In this document: piece by piece, positions 16,682 through 24,729 of the stretch | Numbering within the stretch: the stretch's first letter is position 1 | Layout of the letters: each line of letters opens with the position of its first letter | Assembly (NCBI GenBank): GCA_018266555.1 | Contig: JAFEAF010000005.1 | Coordinates: forward strand, 1 to 43,881 | Source of the DNA: Bacteroidota bacterium | Lineage (GTDB): Bacteria > Bacteroidota > Bacteroidia > Chitinophagales > Chitinophagaceae | DNA: 43,881 nucleotides | Direction of reading: 5' to 3' | The notes under the pieces: model-generated | What the model was told of the DNA's origin: nothing | The model's input: only the letters and a program-made list of their open reading frames with translations | Databases searched by the model: none | Position numbers and translations under genes: made by a program

Positions 16682-16720
16682 CCGCTTTCAAGGATGAACG
16701 CACCGGTTTATAAAAAGCGG
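16682..16720 (+). other. Hairpin in the rpsD leader
   Basis: CCGCTTT (16682-16688) pairs with AAAGCGG (16714-16720), leaving a 25-nt loop that contains CACCGGTTT. It ends 16 bp before the rpsD start. S4 is the autoregulator of the alpha operon in E. coli, so a leader structure here could be a target, but no known S4 motif is recognised. Confidence 0.35.
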
Positions 16721-16736
16721 AAATGAATAAAAAACT

Positions 16737-17342
16737 ATGGCACGTTACAATGGTCCAAAGACCAAGATTTCCCGCATTTTTGGTGAGCCTATATTAGGCA
16801 ATGGCAAGTGGTTGGGTAAAAACAGCCTTCCTCCCGGCCAGCATGGAGCAACACGCAAACGTAAAAGTTTAGGTGAATATGCTTTACAGCTTCGTGAAAA
16901 ACAAAAAGCAAAATATACTTATGGTGTTCTGGAGCGTCAATTCCGGAAAACCTTTGAAGAAGCATCCCGCCGTAAAGGAGTAACTGGGGAAAACCTGATT
17001 AAACTTCTTGAAGCCCGTTTGGATAATACAATTTTCAGATTAGGAATCGCTCCTTCACGTCCGGCAGCACGCCAATTGGTAAGCCACAAACATATTGAAG
17101 TTAATGGTGAAGTAGTGAATGTACCGTCTTTTCAACTAAAGGCAGGCGATGTGATTACTATCAAAGAAGGAAGCAAAGGAAAAACTTCAATTACGAGCCT
17201 GGTTCGTGGCAAGAATCCGAAATTCAACTGGCTGGATTGGAATGAAACAGAATTGAAAGGAACTTTCATTACCTATCCTGAAAGAGAAAGCGTTCCGGAA
17301 AATATAAAAGAACAACTGATTGTCGAATTATATTCTAAATAA
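16737..17342 (+). CDS. rpsD: Ribosomal protein uS4
   Basis: A 201-residue S4, usual Bacteroidota length. N-terminal ARYNGPKTKISRIFGEPILG, LPPGQHGATRKRKSLGEYAL, then the S4 RNA-binding domain (LEARLDNTIFRLGIAPSRPA, HKHIEVNGEVVNVPSFQLKA). Binds 16S rRNA early in 30S assembly. The N-terminal zinc cysteines seen in some S4 proteins are absent. Confidence 0.97.
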   Translation: MARYNGPKTKISRIFGEPILGNGKWLGKNSLPPGQHGATRKRKSLGEYALQLREKQKAKYTYGVLERQFRKTFEEASRRKGVTGENLIKLLEARLDNTIFRLGIAPSRPAARQLVSHKHIEVNGEVVNVPSFQLKAGDVITIKEGSKGKTSITSLVRGKNPKFNWLDWNETELKGTFITYPERESVPENIKEQLIVELYSK

Positions 17343-17378
17343 TAAATGGAAAAATAAAAGGAAATAATTCAGTCAGTA

Positions 17379-17407
17379 AGTTTTGAATTTTAAATTTTAA
17401 CTTTTTT
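17379..17407. repeat. AT-rich degenerate intergenic repeat
   Basis: A run of TTTGAATTT/TTAAATTTT units lies in the rpsD-rpoA gap. Similar sequence occurs near 186-204 and 38200-38276. It may be a degenerate repeat family or simply AT-rich filler. Confidence 0.3.
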
Positions 17408-17442
17408 GCCAGGATTAAATCAATAAAAATTAAACTATCAAT

Positions 17443-18444
17443 ATGGCCATTTTAAATTTCCAAAAACCAGATAAAATCATTCTGCAGAAAGCTACGGATT
17501 TCGAAGCTCTTTTCGAGTTTCGTCCGCTGGAGCCGGGTTATGGTGTAACTATCGGCAATGCGCTTCGCAGAGTATTACTCAGCTCACTGGAAGGTTATGC
17601 CATTGTGGGAGTAAAGATCGAAGGCGTGGATCATGAATTTGCAACTATGAAAGGGGTGAGTGAAGATGTGGTAGAAATTTTCCTGAACCTGAAGCAGGTT
17701 CGTTTCAAAAAAGTTGTGGATCATGAAGTAGCTAATGAAAAAATTATATTGTCTCTGAAAAACAAAACTGAATTCACGGCAGGAATGATCGGCGAGGCTA
17801 CTCATTCATTCCAGATCATGAATCCGGATCTGTTGATTTGTACATTGGATGCATCGGCCCGTATGGATATTGAGTTAACCATTGGAAAAGGACGTGGCTA
17901 TGTTCCTGCAGAAGAGAATAAACCCAAAGAAGCGCCGCTTGGATATATTCCAATTGATTCTATTTTCACTCCGATTAAAAATGTAAAATATACTATTGAG
18001 AATACCCGTGTGGAGCAACGCACAGACTATGAAAAACTAATCATGGAAGTTTCCACGGACAGCACAATTCACCCGGAAGAAGCAGTGAAGCAGGCATCAA
18101 GAATATTGATCCAGCACCTGATGATTATCACAGATGAAAACATCACTTTTGATAATAAAGAAGAAAAGAAAGAAGACCTGGTGGATGAACAAACACTGCA
18201 GTTGCGTAAAGTATTGAAAACACCTTTGGAAGATCTCGATTTGTCCGTTCGTGCATTCAACTGTTTGAAAGCAGCAAAGATTAATTCTCTAAGCGAATTA
18301 GTACAATATGAACAGGAAGACCTGATGAAGTTCAGAAACTTTGGACAAAAATCCCTTGCTGAAATTGAGCAGGTACTTACAGAAAGAGGTTTGCATTTCG
18401 GAATGGATCTCGGTAAACTAGGATTGGATAAAGAAGATTTGTAA
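17443..18444 (+). CDS. rpoA: RNA polymerase alpha subunit
   Basis: A 333-residue alpha subunit. The N-terminal domain (assembly of beta and beta') has FRPLEPGYGVTIGNALRRVL (25-44) and SSLEGYAIVGVKIEGVDHEF. The C-terminal domain (about 255-325: LEDLDLSVRAFNCLKAAKIN and RNFGQKSLAEIEQVL) contacts UP elements and activators. A flexible acidic linker (KEEKKEDLVDEQ) joins them. Usual position before rplQ. Confidence 0.98.
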   Translation: MAILNFQKPDKIILQKATDFEALFEFRPLEPGYGVTIGNALRRVLLSSLEGYAIVGVKIEGVDHEFATMKGVSEDVVEIFLNLKQVRFKKVVDHEVANEKIILSLKNKTEFTAGMIGEATHSFQIMNPDLLICTLDASARMDIELTIGKGRGYVPAEENKPKEAPLGYIPIDSIFTPIKNVKYTIENTRVEQRTDYEKLIMEVSTDSTIHPEEAVKQASRILIQHLMIITDENITFDNKEEKKEDLVDEQTLQLRKVLKTPLEDLDLSVRAFNCLKAAKINSLSELVQYEQEDLMKFRNFGQKSLAEIEQVLTERGLHFGMDLGKLGLDKEDL

Positions 18445-18460
18445 AACATAAACTAAAAAT

Positions 18461-18493
18461 AAAAGTGAAGCGGCTAATTCCGCTGAAACTTTT
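18461..18493 (+). other. Hairpin between rpoA and rplQ
   Basis: AAAAGT (18461-18466) and AGCGG (18469-18473) can pair with CCGCT (18480-18484) and ACTTTT (18488-18493), with a 6-nt loop and an internal bulge. It ends in a T-rich stretch. It could act as a partial terminator that sets the rpoA to rplQ ratio, or as an RNA-processing site. Confidence 0.35.
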
Positions 18494-18556
18494 ACTTTTA
18501 AATTGCTAACGTAGGTCAGAATTCCTGACACGGTCTGACTGAAAAAAATAAATGTC

Positions 18557-19039
18557 ATGCGTCACGGAGATAAAATTAAAAACTTAAGCCGCACCAAAGC
18601 TCATAGAGATGCTTTGCTGAGCAACCTTGCATGTGAATTAATATCACATAAAAGAATTGTAACTACAGTTGCCAAAGCCAAGGCTTTAAGAGTCTATGTC
18701 GAGCCCTTAATCACAAAGAGTAAAGATAACAGCACGCACCAGCGCAGGGTGGTTTTCAGTTACCTTCAGGATAAAACAGCAATTAAAGAATTGTTCAGTA
18801 CTGTAGCGGAAAAAATTGCCGGCCGGCCGGGTGGATATACCCGTATTATTAAATTGGGTATCCGCCCTGGGGACAATGCCGAAATGGCATTGATCGAATT
18901 AGTTGATTTCAACGAAATTTATGGTAAAGGCAAAGAAGAAGCTAAAGGTACTTCAAAAAGAACACGCCGTGGAAGTGGTAAGAAAAAGGCAGAAGGTACT
19001 GAAACGGAAAAGCCTGAAGAAGTAAAAGCTGCCGAATAA
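18557..19039 (+). CDS. rplQ: Ribosomal protein bL17
   Basis: A 160-residue L17: [40 protein letters not shown] and [20 protein letters not shown] are diagnostic. The last 35-40 residues form a Lys/Glu-rich tail beyond the E. coli length, typical of the phylum. Last gene of the alpha operon; a strong terminator follows. Confidence 0.97.
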   Translation: MRHGDKIKNLSRTKAHRDALLSNLACELISHKRIVTTVAKAKALRVYVEPLITKSKDNSTHQRRVVFSYLQDKTAIKELFSTVAEKIAGRPGGYTRIIKLGIRPGDNAEMALIELVDFNEIYGKGKEEAKGTSKRTRRGSGKKKAEGTETEKPEEVKAAE

Positions 19040-19057
19040 GCAATTACATAAATTCTG

Positions 19058-19087
19058 AAATGCCTTCCGTTTTCCGGGAGGCATTTT
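19058..19087 (+). terminator. Rho-independent terminator of the alpha operon
   Basis: AAATGCCT (19058-19065) pairs with AGGCATTT (19079-19086), extended by inner C-G pairs, and runs into a T stretch. It begins 18 bp after rplQ and marks the operon's end. Confidence 0.8.
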
Positions 19088-19175
19088 TGTTTGTTAACCA
19101 ATCAGCAGTTTAAAAAAAATAAAGTATATTCACTTCAGACTGCTTGCTGTTTTTTTTGAAAATGATAAATCCAGG

Positions 19176-21758
19176 ATGATGAATGATAAGTACAATATTC
19201 CGCTGCAGCAGTTTCGTGATGAGGTAGTCACCAAATTTCAGCTCTACAACAGCTTATTTACTTCCCTGCCTTTTCACCGTATTGAAAAGACAGGCATACT
19301 GCTGTCATTACTATTCAATAATTGTGATGAAGGGTACATAAAAAAATTAAGCCCCGTAGAAATTATTGAAGAATTTTTCAGCAAGCACACTGCTTATAAA
19401 AAGGAGAATGAAAAGAATGATCTTTTATTTCGTTTTGTACAGTATGTGGAACGGCAGGTAGTCCTGTTTGATGCTTTGGAAGATGCTGCTTTCAAAAAAG
19501 TGAATGACATGAATGGTATCGGAACTTTGAAATACCTTGAATCTGAAGTTTCTGAAAACAAAAAAGAGCGAGAATTTGCTGAAAAAATAAAAAATTTTGC
19601 AATCCGCCTGGTATTGACAGCACATCCCACTCAATTTTACCCAGGCTCTGTATTGGGAATTATTAATGACCTTTCGAAAGCTTTGTCGGAAAACAATACC
19701 AGTAAAATCAACACTTATTTGCAGCAATTGGGAAAGACACCTTTTTTTAAAAAGAAAATGCCGACACCATTTGATGAAGCAGTGAGCCTGATCTGGTATC
19801 TTGAAAATGTTTTTTATCCTGCTGCAGGAAAAATCGTTTCATCCTTAAAAAGTCAGTTTCCGGATTCTGTCAGTGAACACAATCCTGTAATAAAGATGGG
19901 CTTTTGGCCCGGTGGTGACAGGGACGGCAATCCATTTGTTACCAGTGAGACAACTTTGCAGGTAGCAGAAGCATTGAGGAGCTCTATTATTAAATGCTAT
20001 TATCTTGAAGTAAGAAAGTTAAAACGCAGGCTGACGTTTGAAGGCGTTGATGTGTTGTTAACTGAACTGGAAACAAAGTTGTATAAGATCCTGTTCATAC
20101 CCGGCTACAAAACTAACCTTCATAAAAGCGAAGTCCTGCAACCGCTGCTTGAAATAAAAGATATTATCATTCACCGTCATAATGGGCTTTTTTTGCACTT
20201 GGTGAATAATCTTGTCAATAAGATCGAAATATTCGGTTTATATTTTGCATCCCTGGATGTCAGGCAAGTGAGCACCGTACATGAAAAAATATTTGAAGCA
20301 TTAGCTGAATCGCAAAAAAATCTTTTGCCCGATTACAACAAGTTGAATGAGGATGAAAAAATTAATATGCTGGTTAAATTAACCGGTACTGTTAATTCTG
20401 AAATATTTACTGATCCTGTGCATAAAGACACACTTAATACTATTCAGGCCATCCGGTTCATCCAGGTACAAAATGGTGAAGCTGGGTGTAACCGTTATAT
20501 CATCAGCCATTGCAGGAATGCATTAAATATAATGGAAGTCTATGCATTGTTTTTACTGGGTGGCTGGAAAAAAGAAGCGATTAATATTGATATAGTACCA
20601 TTGTTTGAGTCCATTGAAGATTTACAAAATGCTGCGGGTATAATGGAGAAACTGTTTACAAACCCGGTTTATATAGAACATTTGAAGCGGTTGGGAAATA
20701 AGCAAACTATTATGCTTGGTTTTTCCGATGGAACAAAAGATGGTGGTTACCTAATGGGTAACTGGAGTATTTACAGAGCAAAAGAAGAATTGACAAAAGT
20801 TTCCAGAAAGTATGGTATCAGGGCGATATTTTTTGATGGCAGAGGCGGCCCACCTGCAAGAGGGGGTGGAAAAACACATAAATTTTATGCTTCAATGGGG
20901 AAGAATATTTCCAATATCAACATTGAACTTACAGTACAAGGACAAACAGTAAGTTCCAATTTTGGAACGATTGATGCAGCACAGTTTAACATGGAGCAAT
21001 TGCTGAATGCCGGTATTTCAAATGATCTGTTTGCTCCCGATAATGTAACATTTGATGAGTCCGAAGAAAAATTAATGACTGAACTGTCACAAGCCGGCTA
21101 TCAGGCCTACCAGGTTTTGCGGGATCATCCCTATCTTACTGATTATTTATTACAGGTAAGCCCACTGCGTTTTTACAGCGATACCAATATTGGAAGTCGT
21201 CCTGTTGCAAGAGGTACTTCCGGTAGTTTAACACTAAAAAGTCTCAGAGCAATTCCTTTTGCCAGTTCATGGAGCCAATTAAAACAAAATGTGCCTGGCT
21301 ATTTTGGAGTAGGTTCCGCATTACAACAAATGGAGAAGCAGGGCAAATTACCTCAATTACAAAAGATGTATCAGCAATCTCTGTTTTTTAAAACATTATT
21401 TGACAACTGTGAAATGGCTATGATGAAATCATTTTTTCCACTTACAGCATACATTTTAAATCATAAGCAGTTTGGTGAAATTTGGAAATTGATTTTTGAA
21501 GAATTTGAGTTAACAAAAAAATATCTTTATAAAATTACCGGGCATTCAGAGCTGATGGCTGATTACCCGGTGGAACATTTATCTATACAGATGCGGGAAA
21601 AAATTGTATTACCGCTACTTACGATTCAACAGTATGCATTGACCAAAATCAGGGAAATAGATGAAGCGATGGTGCAAACACCCGATAAAAAAATTTATGA
21701 AAAACTTGCAATGCGTTGTTCCTTTGGAATTATAAATGCCGGAAGAAATTCTGCCTGA
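19176..21758 (+). CDS. ppc: Phosphoenolpyruvate carboxylase
   Basis: An 860-residue PEPC, which adds bicarbonate to PEP to give oxaloacetate, refilling the TCA cycle drained by amino-acid synthesis. The key motifs are LTAHPTQ with catalytic His150, GFWPGGDRDGNPFVT, FDGRGGPPARGGG (the mobile substrate loop) and IGSRPVARG. The sequence departs from the E. coli enzyme around the second motif (SDGTKDGGYLMGNWS instead of SDSAKDAG) and belongs to a divergent bacterial branch. ATG codons at 19176 and 19179 are both possible starts. It has its own transcription unit between the alpha-operon terminator and the convergent porin gene. Carbon from this enzyme supplies 2-oxoglutarate for the neighbouring glutamate synthase. 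Confidence 0.95.
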   Translation: MMNDKYNIPLQQFRDEVVTKFQLYNSLFTSLPFHRIEKTGILLSLLFNNCDEGYIKKLSPVEIIEEFFSKHTAYKKENEKNDLLFRFVQYVERQVVLFDALEDAAFKKVNDMNGIGTLKYLESEVSENKKEREFAEKIKNFAIRLVLTAHPTQFYPGSVLGIINDLSKALSENNTSKINTYLQQLGKTPFFKKKMPTPFDEAVSLIWYLENVFYPAAGKIVSSLKSQFPDSVSEHNPVIKMGFWPGGDRDGNPFVTSETTLQVAEALRSSIIKCYYLEVRKLKRRLTFEGVDVLLTELETKLYKILFIPGYKTNLHKSEVLQPLLEIKDIIIHRHNGLFLHLVNNLVNKIEIFGLYFASLDVRQVSTVHEKIFEALAESQKNLLPDYNKLNEDEKINMLVKLTGTVNSEIFTDPVHKDTLNTIQAIRFIQVQNGEAGCNRYIISHCRNALNIMEVYALFLLGGWKKEAINIDIVPLFESIEDLQNAAGIMEKLFTNPVYIEHLKRLGNKQTIMLGFSDGTKDGGYLMGNWSIYRAKEELTKVSRKYGIRAIFFDGRGGPPARGGGKTHKFYASMGKNISNINIELTVQGQTVSSNFGTIDAAQFNMEQLLNAGISNDLFAPDNVTFDESEEKLMTELSQAGYQAYQVLRDHPYLTDYLLQVSPLRFYSDTNIGSRPVARGTSGSLTLKSLRAIPFASSWSQLKQNVPGYFGVGSALQQMEKQGKLPQLQKMYQQSLFFKTLFDNCEMAMMKSFFPLTAYILNHKQFGEIWKLIFEEFELTKKYLYKITGHSELMADYPVEHLSIQMREKIVLPLLTIQQYALTKIREIDEAMVQTPDKKIYEKLAMRCSFGIINAGRNSA

Positions 21759-21865
21759 TATTTTAACCGGTCAGCCTGTTCCGGAAAATTTAAATAAAGA
21801 ATCAGCCATAACCGGTTGTTTTAAAAACTGACCAGAAGGTTTAACGAATTCCATATATAGAAGAT

Positions 21866-22981
21866 TTAAAAAAAATATATCGCTGCAAATAATAGATTGG
21901 CAGCAGATCTGCTACCGTTGCCCTCAGAGTTTAAGAAAATTTGTTTAGAAGAATGATCTACCCTTATCTCACTGATAAAAATAAATCCATCCACTTTGAA
22001 GTTTGCCGAAAAAGTGGATGCTAATATGGATGCCCCACTGGCATTCACCGGTAATTTCAAATGATTTTTATCGCTGAAATACTCTTCCCTTATTGTCAAT
22101 CCCAGCCAATGCACTGGATCATAATTCATATAAATGGCAGAACCCCACCAATTTTTTGAAGCAATATTCTTAAACCCATCCCAGAGTTTTGTTTTGTTGA
22201 TTGTTCCATTGTAAGCTACAGTGAACTTTTCAGATATTTTTGAAGTGAATACCAGATCAATCTGCCTGGTTTTGGATGTATCCGGATTTTGACCACTTAC
22301 ATAGTTAAGGTAAACTTTGATTTTGTCATTCGGCGCATAGCTGTATTGGGCAATCAGAAATTTTTTATTGATTTGATTGTCCGGGGACATTCTGAAATCA
22401 GTGGCATTGGAAACCCCGATCATCAGGCCATGATTTCCTTTTGATACTTCCATCTTTAACCCGGTATGGCTGAATGGTCCGTTAGTAAACATATACGACA
22501 TGCTGTAATTACGATTCAGTTGAGGATCTAAAACTTCAAAACCGATATGTGTAGCCCAAGTACCTGCAGTAAGTTTTATCCAGGTGGCTGGAGAATATGA
22601 AATATACAGTTGTTTTATAGCAGCCAAAATTCCATTATCAGTATAAGAAAAATCGCTGGCCCGTTTTCCAAAACCCAGATCTGCCACAGCAGAAACATTT
22701 CTACTGTTTCGTGATATTTTAAAACTTACCATTCCCATGGAAAACATATTTTGAGTGTTGGTAAAGCTGGTATAGGAATTCAATTTCGTTTTGGCGAAAT
22801 CATTTTTATAATACATATCTACAGAGCCATTGAAGATTAATGCCGGTGATGAATCTTTCAAAAAAATATCTTCCGGTTTTGAAGAAGTATTCACAAAAGT
22901 TGGGCTAAGAGATGCTGTTTGTGACCAACAGGTTACTGCTAGTAATAATACCCATGACAGCAGATAGAATTTTCGTAACAT
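21866..22981 (-). CDS. Outer-membrane beta-barrel porin (BBP2/OmpL-like)
   Basis: A 371-residue exported protein with a signal peptide cut near TCWSQ (about residue 21). The rest is alternating polar/hydrophobic sequence with many aromatic residues at likely strand ends (ALIFNGSVDMYYKNDFAKTK, LGLTIREEYFSDKNHLK) and ends in an aromatic pair (AAIYFF), as outer-membrane barrels do. It fits the putative beta-barrel porin-2 family (PF07642). It lies directly downstream of amt on the same strand, separated by a 117-bp gap containing a large hairpin. An outer-membrane channel feeding the ammonium transporter is a reasonable guess, but the solute is unproved. Confidence 0.75.
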   Translation of the reverse strand: MLRKFYLLSWVLLLAVTCWSQTASLSPTFVNTSSKPEDIFLKDSSPALIFNGSVDMYYKNDFAKTKLNSYTSFTNTQNMFSMGMVSFKISRNSRNVSAVADLGFGKRASDFSYTDNGILAAIKQLYISYSPATWIKLTAGTWATHIGFEVLDPQLNRNYSMSYMFTNGPFSHTGLKMEVSKGNHGLMIGVSNATDFRMSPDNQINKKFLIAQYSYAPNDKIKVYLNYVSGQNPDTSKTRQIDLVFTSKISEKFTVAYNGTINKTKLWDGFKNIASKNWWGSAIYMNYDPVHWLGLTIREEYFSDKNHLKLPVNASGASILASTFSANFKVDGFIFISEIRVDHSSKQIFLNSEGNGSRSAANLLFAAIYFF

Positions 22982-23008
22982 TGCAATTGGTTTTAATTAT
23001 TAAAGAGG

Positions 23009-23062
23009 GGTACAACCTGTGAACTTTTCGCAGAAGTTCACAGTCAGGTTGTACCTTTTTTT
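23009..23062. other. Large hairpin between amt and porin genes
   Basis: GGTACAACC (23009-23017) pairs with GGTTGTACC (23047-23055), and inside it TGTGAACTT (23018-23026) pairs with AAGTTCACA (23034-23042). That makes 18 pairs with a 4-nt bulge and a 7-nt loop. A run of seven T follows on the plus strand (23056-23062), but the flanking genes are on the minus strand, where only TTT follows after a few bases. It may lower porin expression relative to amt, stabilise the amt mRNA 3' end, or stop plus-strand readthrough from ppc. Confidence 0.6.
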
Positions 23063-23098
23063 ACTTTATTTAAGGATAACAATCGTAAGAAAAGGAAA

Positions 23099-24493
23099 TT
23101 AACCGTGTGATTCTTCTATCTTTTGTTCCATTATTTGTCCATTGTGATGAACCAGCAAAGTGCCCTGCAGGTATTTCTCATTATGCTGAGTGGCATCCAA
23201 CCCTTCTTCTTCTTCTTTTGCACTAACTCTTAATGGCAGAACGAAGTTGATGAACTTGAAGATAGCAAATGACATAGTGAAACTATAAACGGCAGCAATG
23301 GCCATTGCTTTGATCTGAGTCAGGAAGAAAGAATAATTACCCAGGAAGAGACCGTCATTTCCCGCAGCATTTATGGCTTTGGATGCAAATATTCCAGTCA
23401 TCAGCATACCTACCATGCCGCCAAGGCCATGACAGGGGAAAACATCCAGAGTATCATCCAGTTTGGATTTTTGTTTATAATAAACAGCAAGATTTGAAAT
23501 AATGGCTGCTACCATTCCTATAAAAATACTTTGCGGAATAGCCACATAGCCTGCAGCTGGTGTGATGGCAACAAGGCCAACTACTGCACCCACACAGAAT
23601 CCGATCACGGATGGTTTTTTGCCACGAAGAACATCAAAGAACATCCAGCTTAATCCTGCAGCAGCAGCAGCGGTATTTGTAGTAGCAAAGGCAGAAACCG
23701 ATAAAGAATTTGCTGCTAATGCAGAACCGGCATTAAATCCAAACCATCCGAACCAAAGAAGGCCTGTACCTATCAAAACATAAGGAACATTTGCCGGAGG
23801 AATTTCTTTATGTTCAATATGAACTTTTCTGCGTTTAAGAACCATCGCACCTGCTAGTGCCGCACATCCGGCTGAAATATGTACTACAGTTCCTCCTGCA
23901 AAATCCAATGCCCCCATTTTTGCAAGGAAGCCATCAGGATGCCAGCTCCAGTGTGCAAGGGGAGCGTAGACAAACAAACTGAATAAAACGGTAAATAAGA
24001 TATACGATGTAAACCGGATGCGCTCAGCAACAGCACCAACAACAAGTCCGGGAGTTATAATGGCGAACATTAATTGAAATAAAGAAAATAAAGTTTTTGG
24101 AATTGTAGGTGCAGCTACCCAGGGTTCTCCTGAATTCACCCCATTAAAAAATAAATGTGTGAATGGATTTCCGATAAAGCCTCCAATGGAAGTACCAAAG
24201 CATAAGCTATATCCCACTGTAATCCATAAAATACTAACGATACCTGCGGCTACCACGCTTTTGATCATTGTGGAGATTACATTTTTTCTGTGTACCATAC
24301 CGCCATAGAAAAAAGCTAAACCGGGAGTCATTAAGAATACTAGTGCCGTTGCAACAATAACCCAGGCTATATCAGCACTGTTATATTTACCTGTATTTGC
24401 ATAATCTGCCACAGGTTGAATAAATGAGGCAGTAAGTGCAAATACAGCTAATACAGAAAAGGGAATAATTTGTTTTAGCGTTGGTTTTTTCAT
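23099..24493 (-). CDS. amt: Ammonium transporter (Amt/Mep/Rh family)
   Basis: A 464-residue inner-membrane channel that takes up ammonium. Hallmarks: MTPGLAFFYGGMVHRKN near the N-terminus, the twin pore histidines His205 (GTVVHISAG) and His355 (CHGLGGMVG), and about 11-12 hydrophobic helices. An extra N-terminal hydrophobic segment is probably a signal sequence. The C-terminal tail has the conserved EEGLDATQHNEKY regulatory block. No glnK (PII) gene is next to it, unlike the common amtB-glnK pairing. It lies downstream of gltD on the same strand across a 236-bp extremely AT-rich gap, so it probably has its own promoter. Confidence 0.95.
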   Translation of the reverse strand: MKKPTLKQIIPFSVLAVFALTASFIQPVADYANTGKYNSADIAWVIVATALVFLMTPGLAFFYGGMVHRKNVISTMIKSVVAAGIVSILWITVGYSLCFGTSIGGFIGNPFTHLFFNGVNSGEPWVAAPTIPKTLFSLFQLMFAIITPGLVVGAVAERIRFTSYILFTVLFSLFVYAPLAHWSWHPDGFLAKMGALDFAGGTVVHISAGCAALAGAMVLKRRKVHIEHKEIPPANVPYVLIGTGLLWFGWFGFNAGSALAANSLSVSAFATTNTAAAAAGLSWMFFDVLRGKKPSVIGFCVGAVVGLVAITPAAGYVAIPQSIFIGMVAAIISNLAVYYKQKSKLDDTLDVFPCHGLGGMVGMLMTGIFASKAINAAGNDGLFLGNYSFFLTQIKAMAIAAVYSFTMSFAIFKFINFVLPLRVSAKEEEEGLDATQHNEKYLQGTLLVHHNGQIMEQKIEESHG

Positions 24494-24500
24494 TCTGATT

Positions 24501-24660
24501 ATTTTACATTAAAAAATAAAATATGTTTATTAATTATTTAAAAATATTTAAAATGAATATAAATATAAAAAAATAATACATATATTTTATTTAAATATAT
24601 ATTATTGAAAATTTTTTTATTGTAAATATTTATTTATAATATATTGAATATTAATAATAA
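24501..24660. other. Extreme AT tract upstream of amt
   Basis: By direct count only 7 of 160 bases are G or C (about 96% A+T). It fills most of the gltD-amt gap, immediately before the amt start on the minus strand. Such DNA is curved and melts easily and may hold the amt promoter. I find no sigma-54 (GG-N10-GC) site in it. Confidence 0.7.
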
Positions 24661-24729
24661 ATAATTGGTTTTAAGCTGAAGGCTTATTTAAATTGTATAA
24701 ATAATTAATATGAAAAAGTGTGAATATTT

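Noticed and set aside
21759-21865. A shared terminator between convergent ppc and porin genes
   Set aside because: AACCGGT and ACCGGTT copies and a GGTCAG/CTGACC pair occur, but spacing is long and no T-run follows any stem, so I do not call a terminator.
24494-24729. A sigma-54 promoter or NtrC site for amt
   Set aside because: The gap is almost free of G and C; no GG-N10-GC pattern exists in it.
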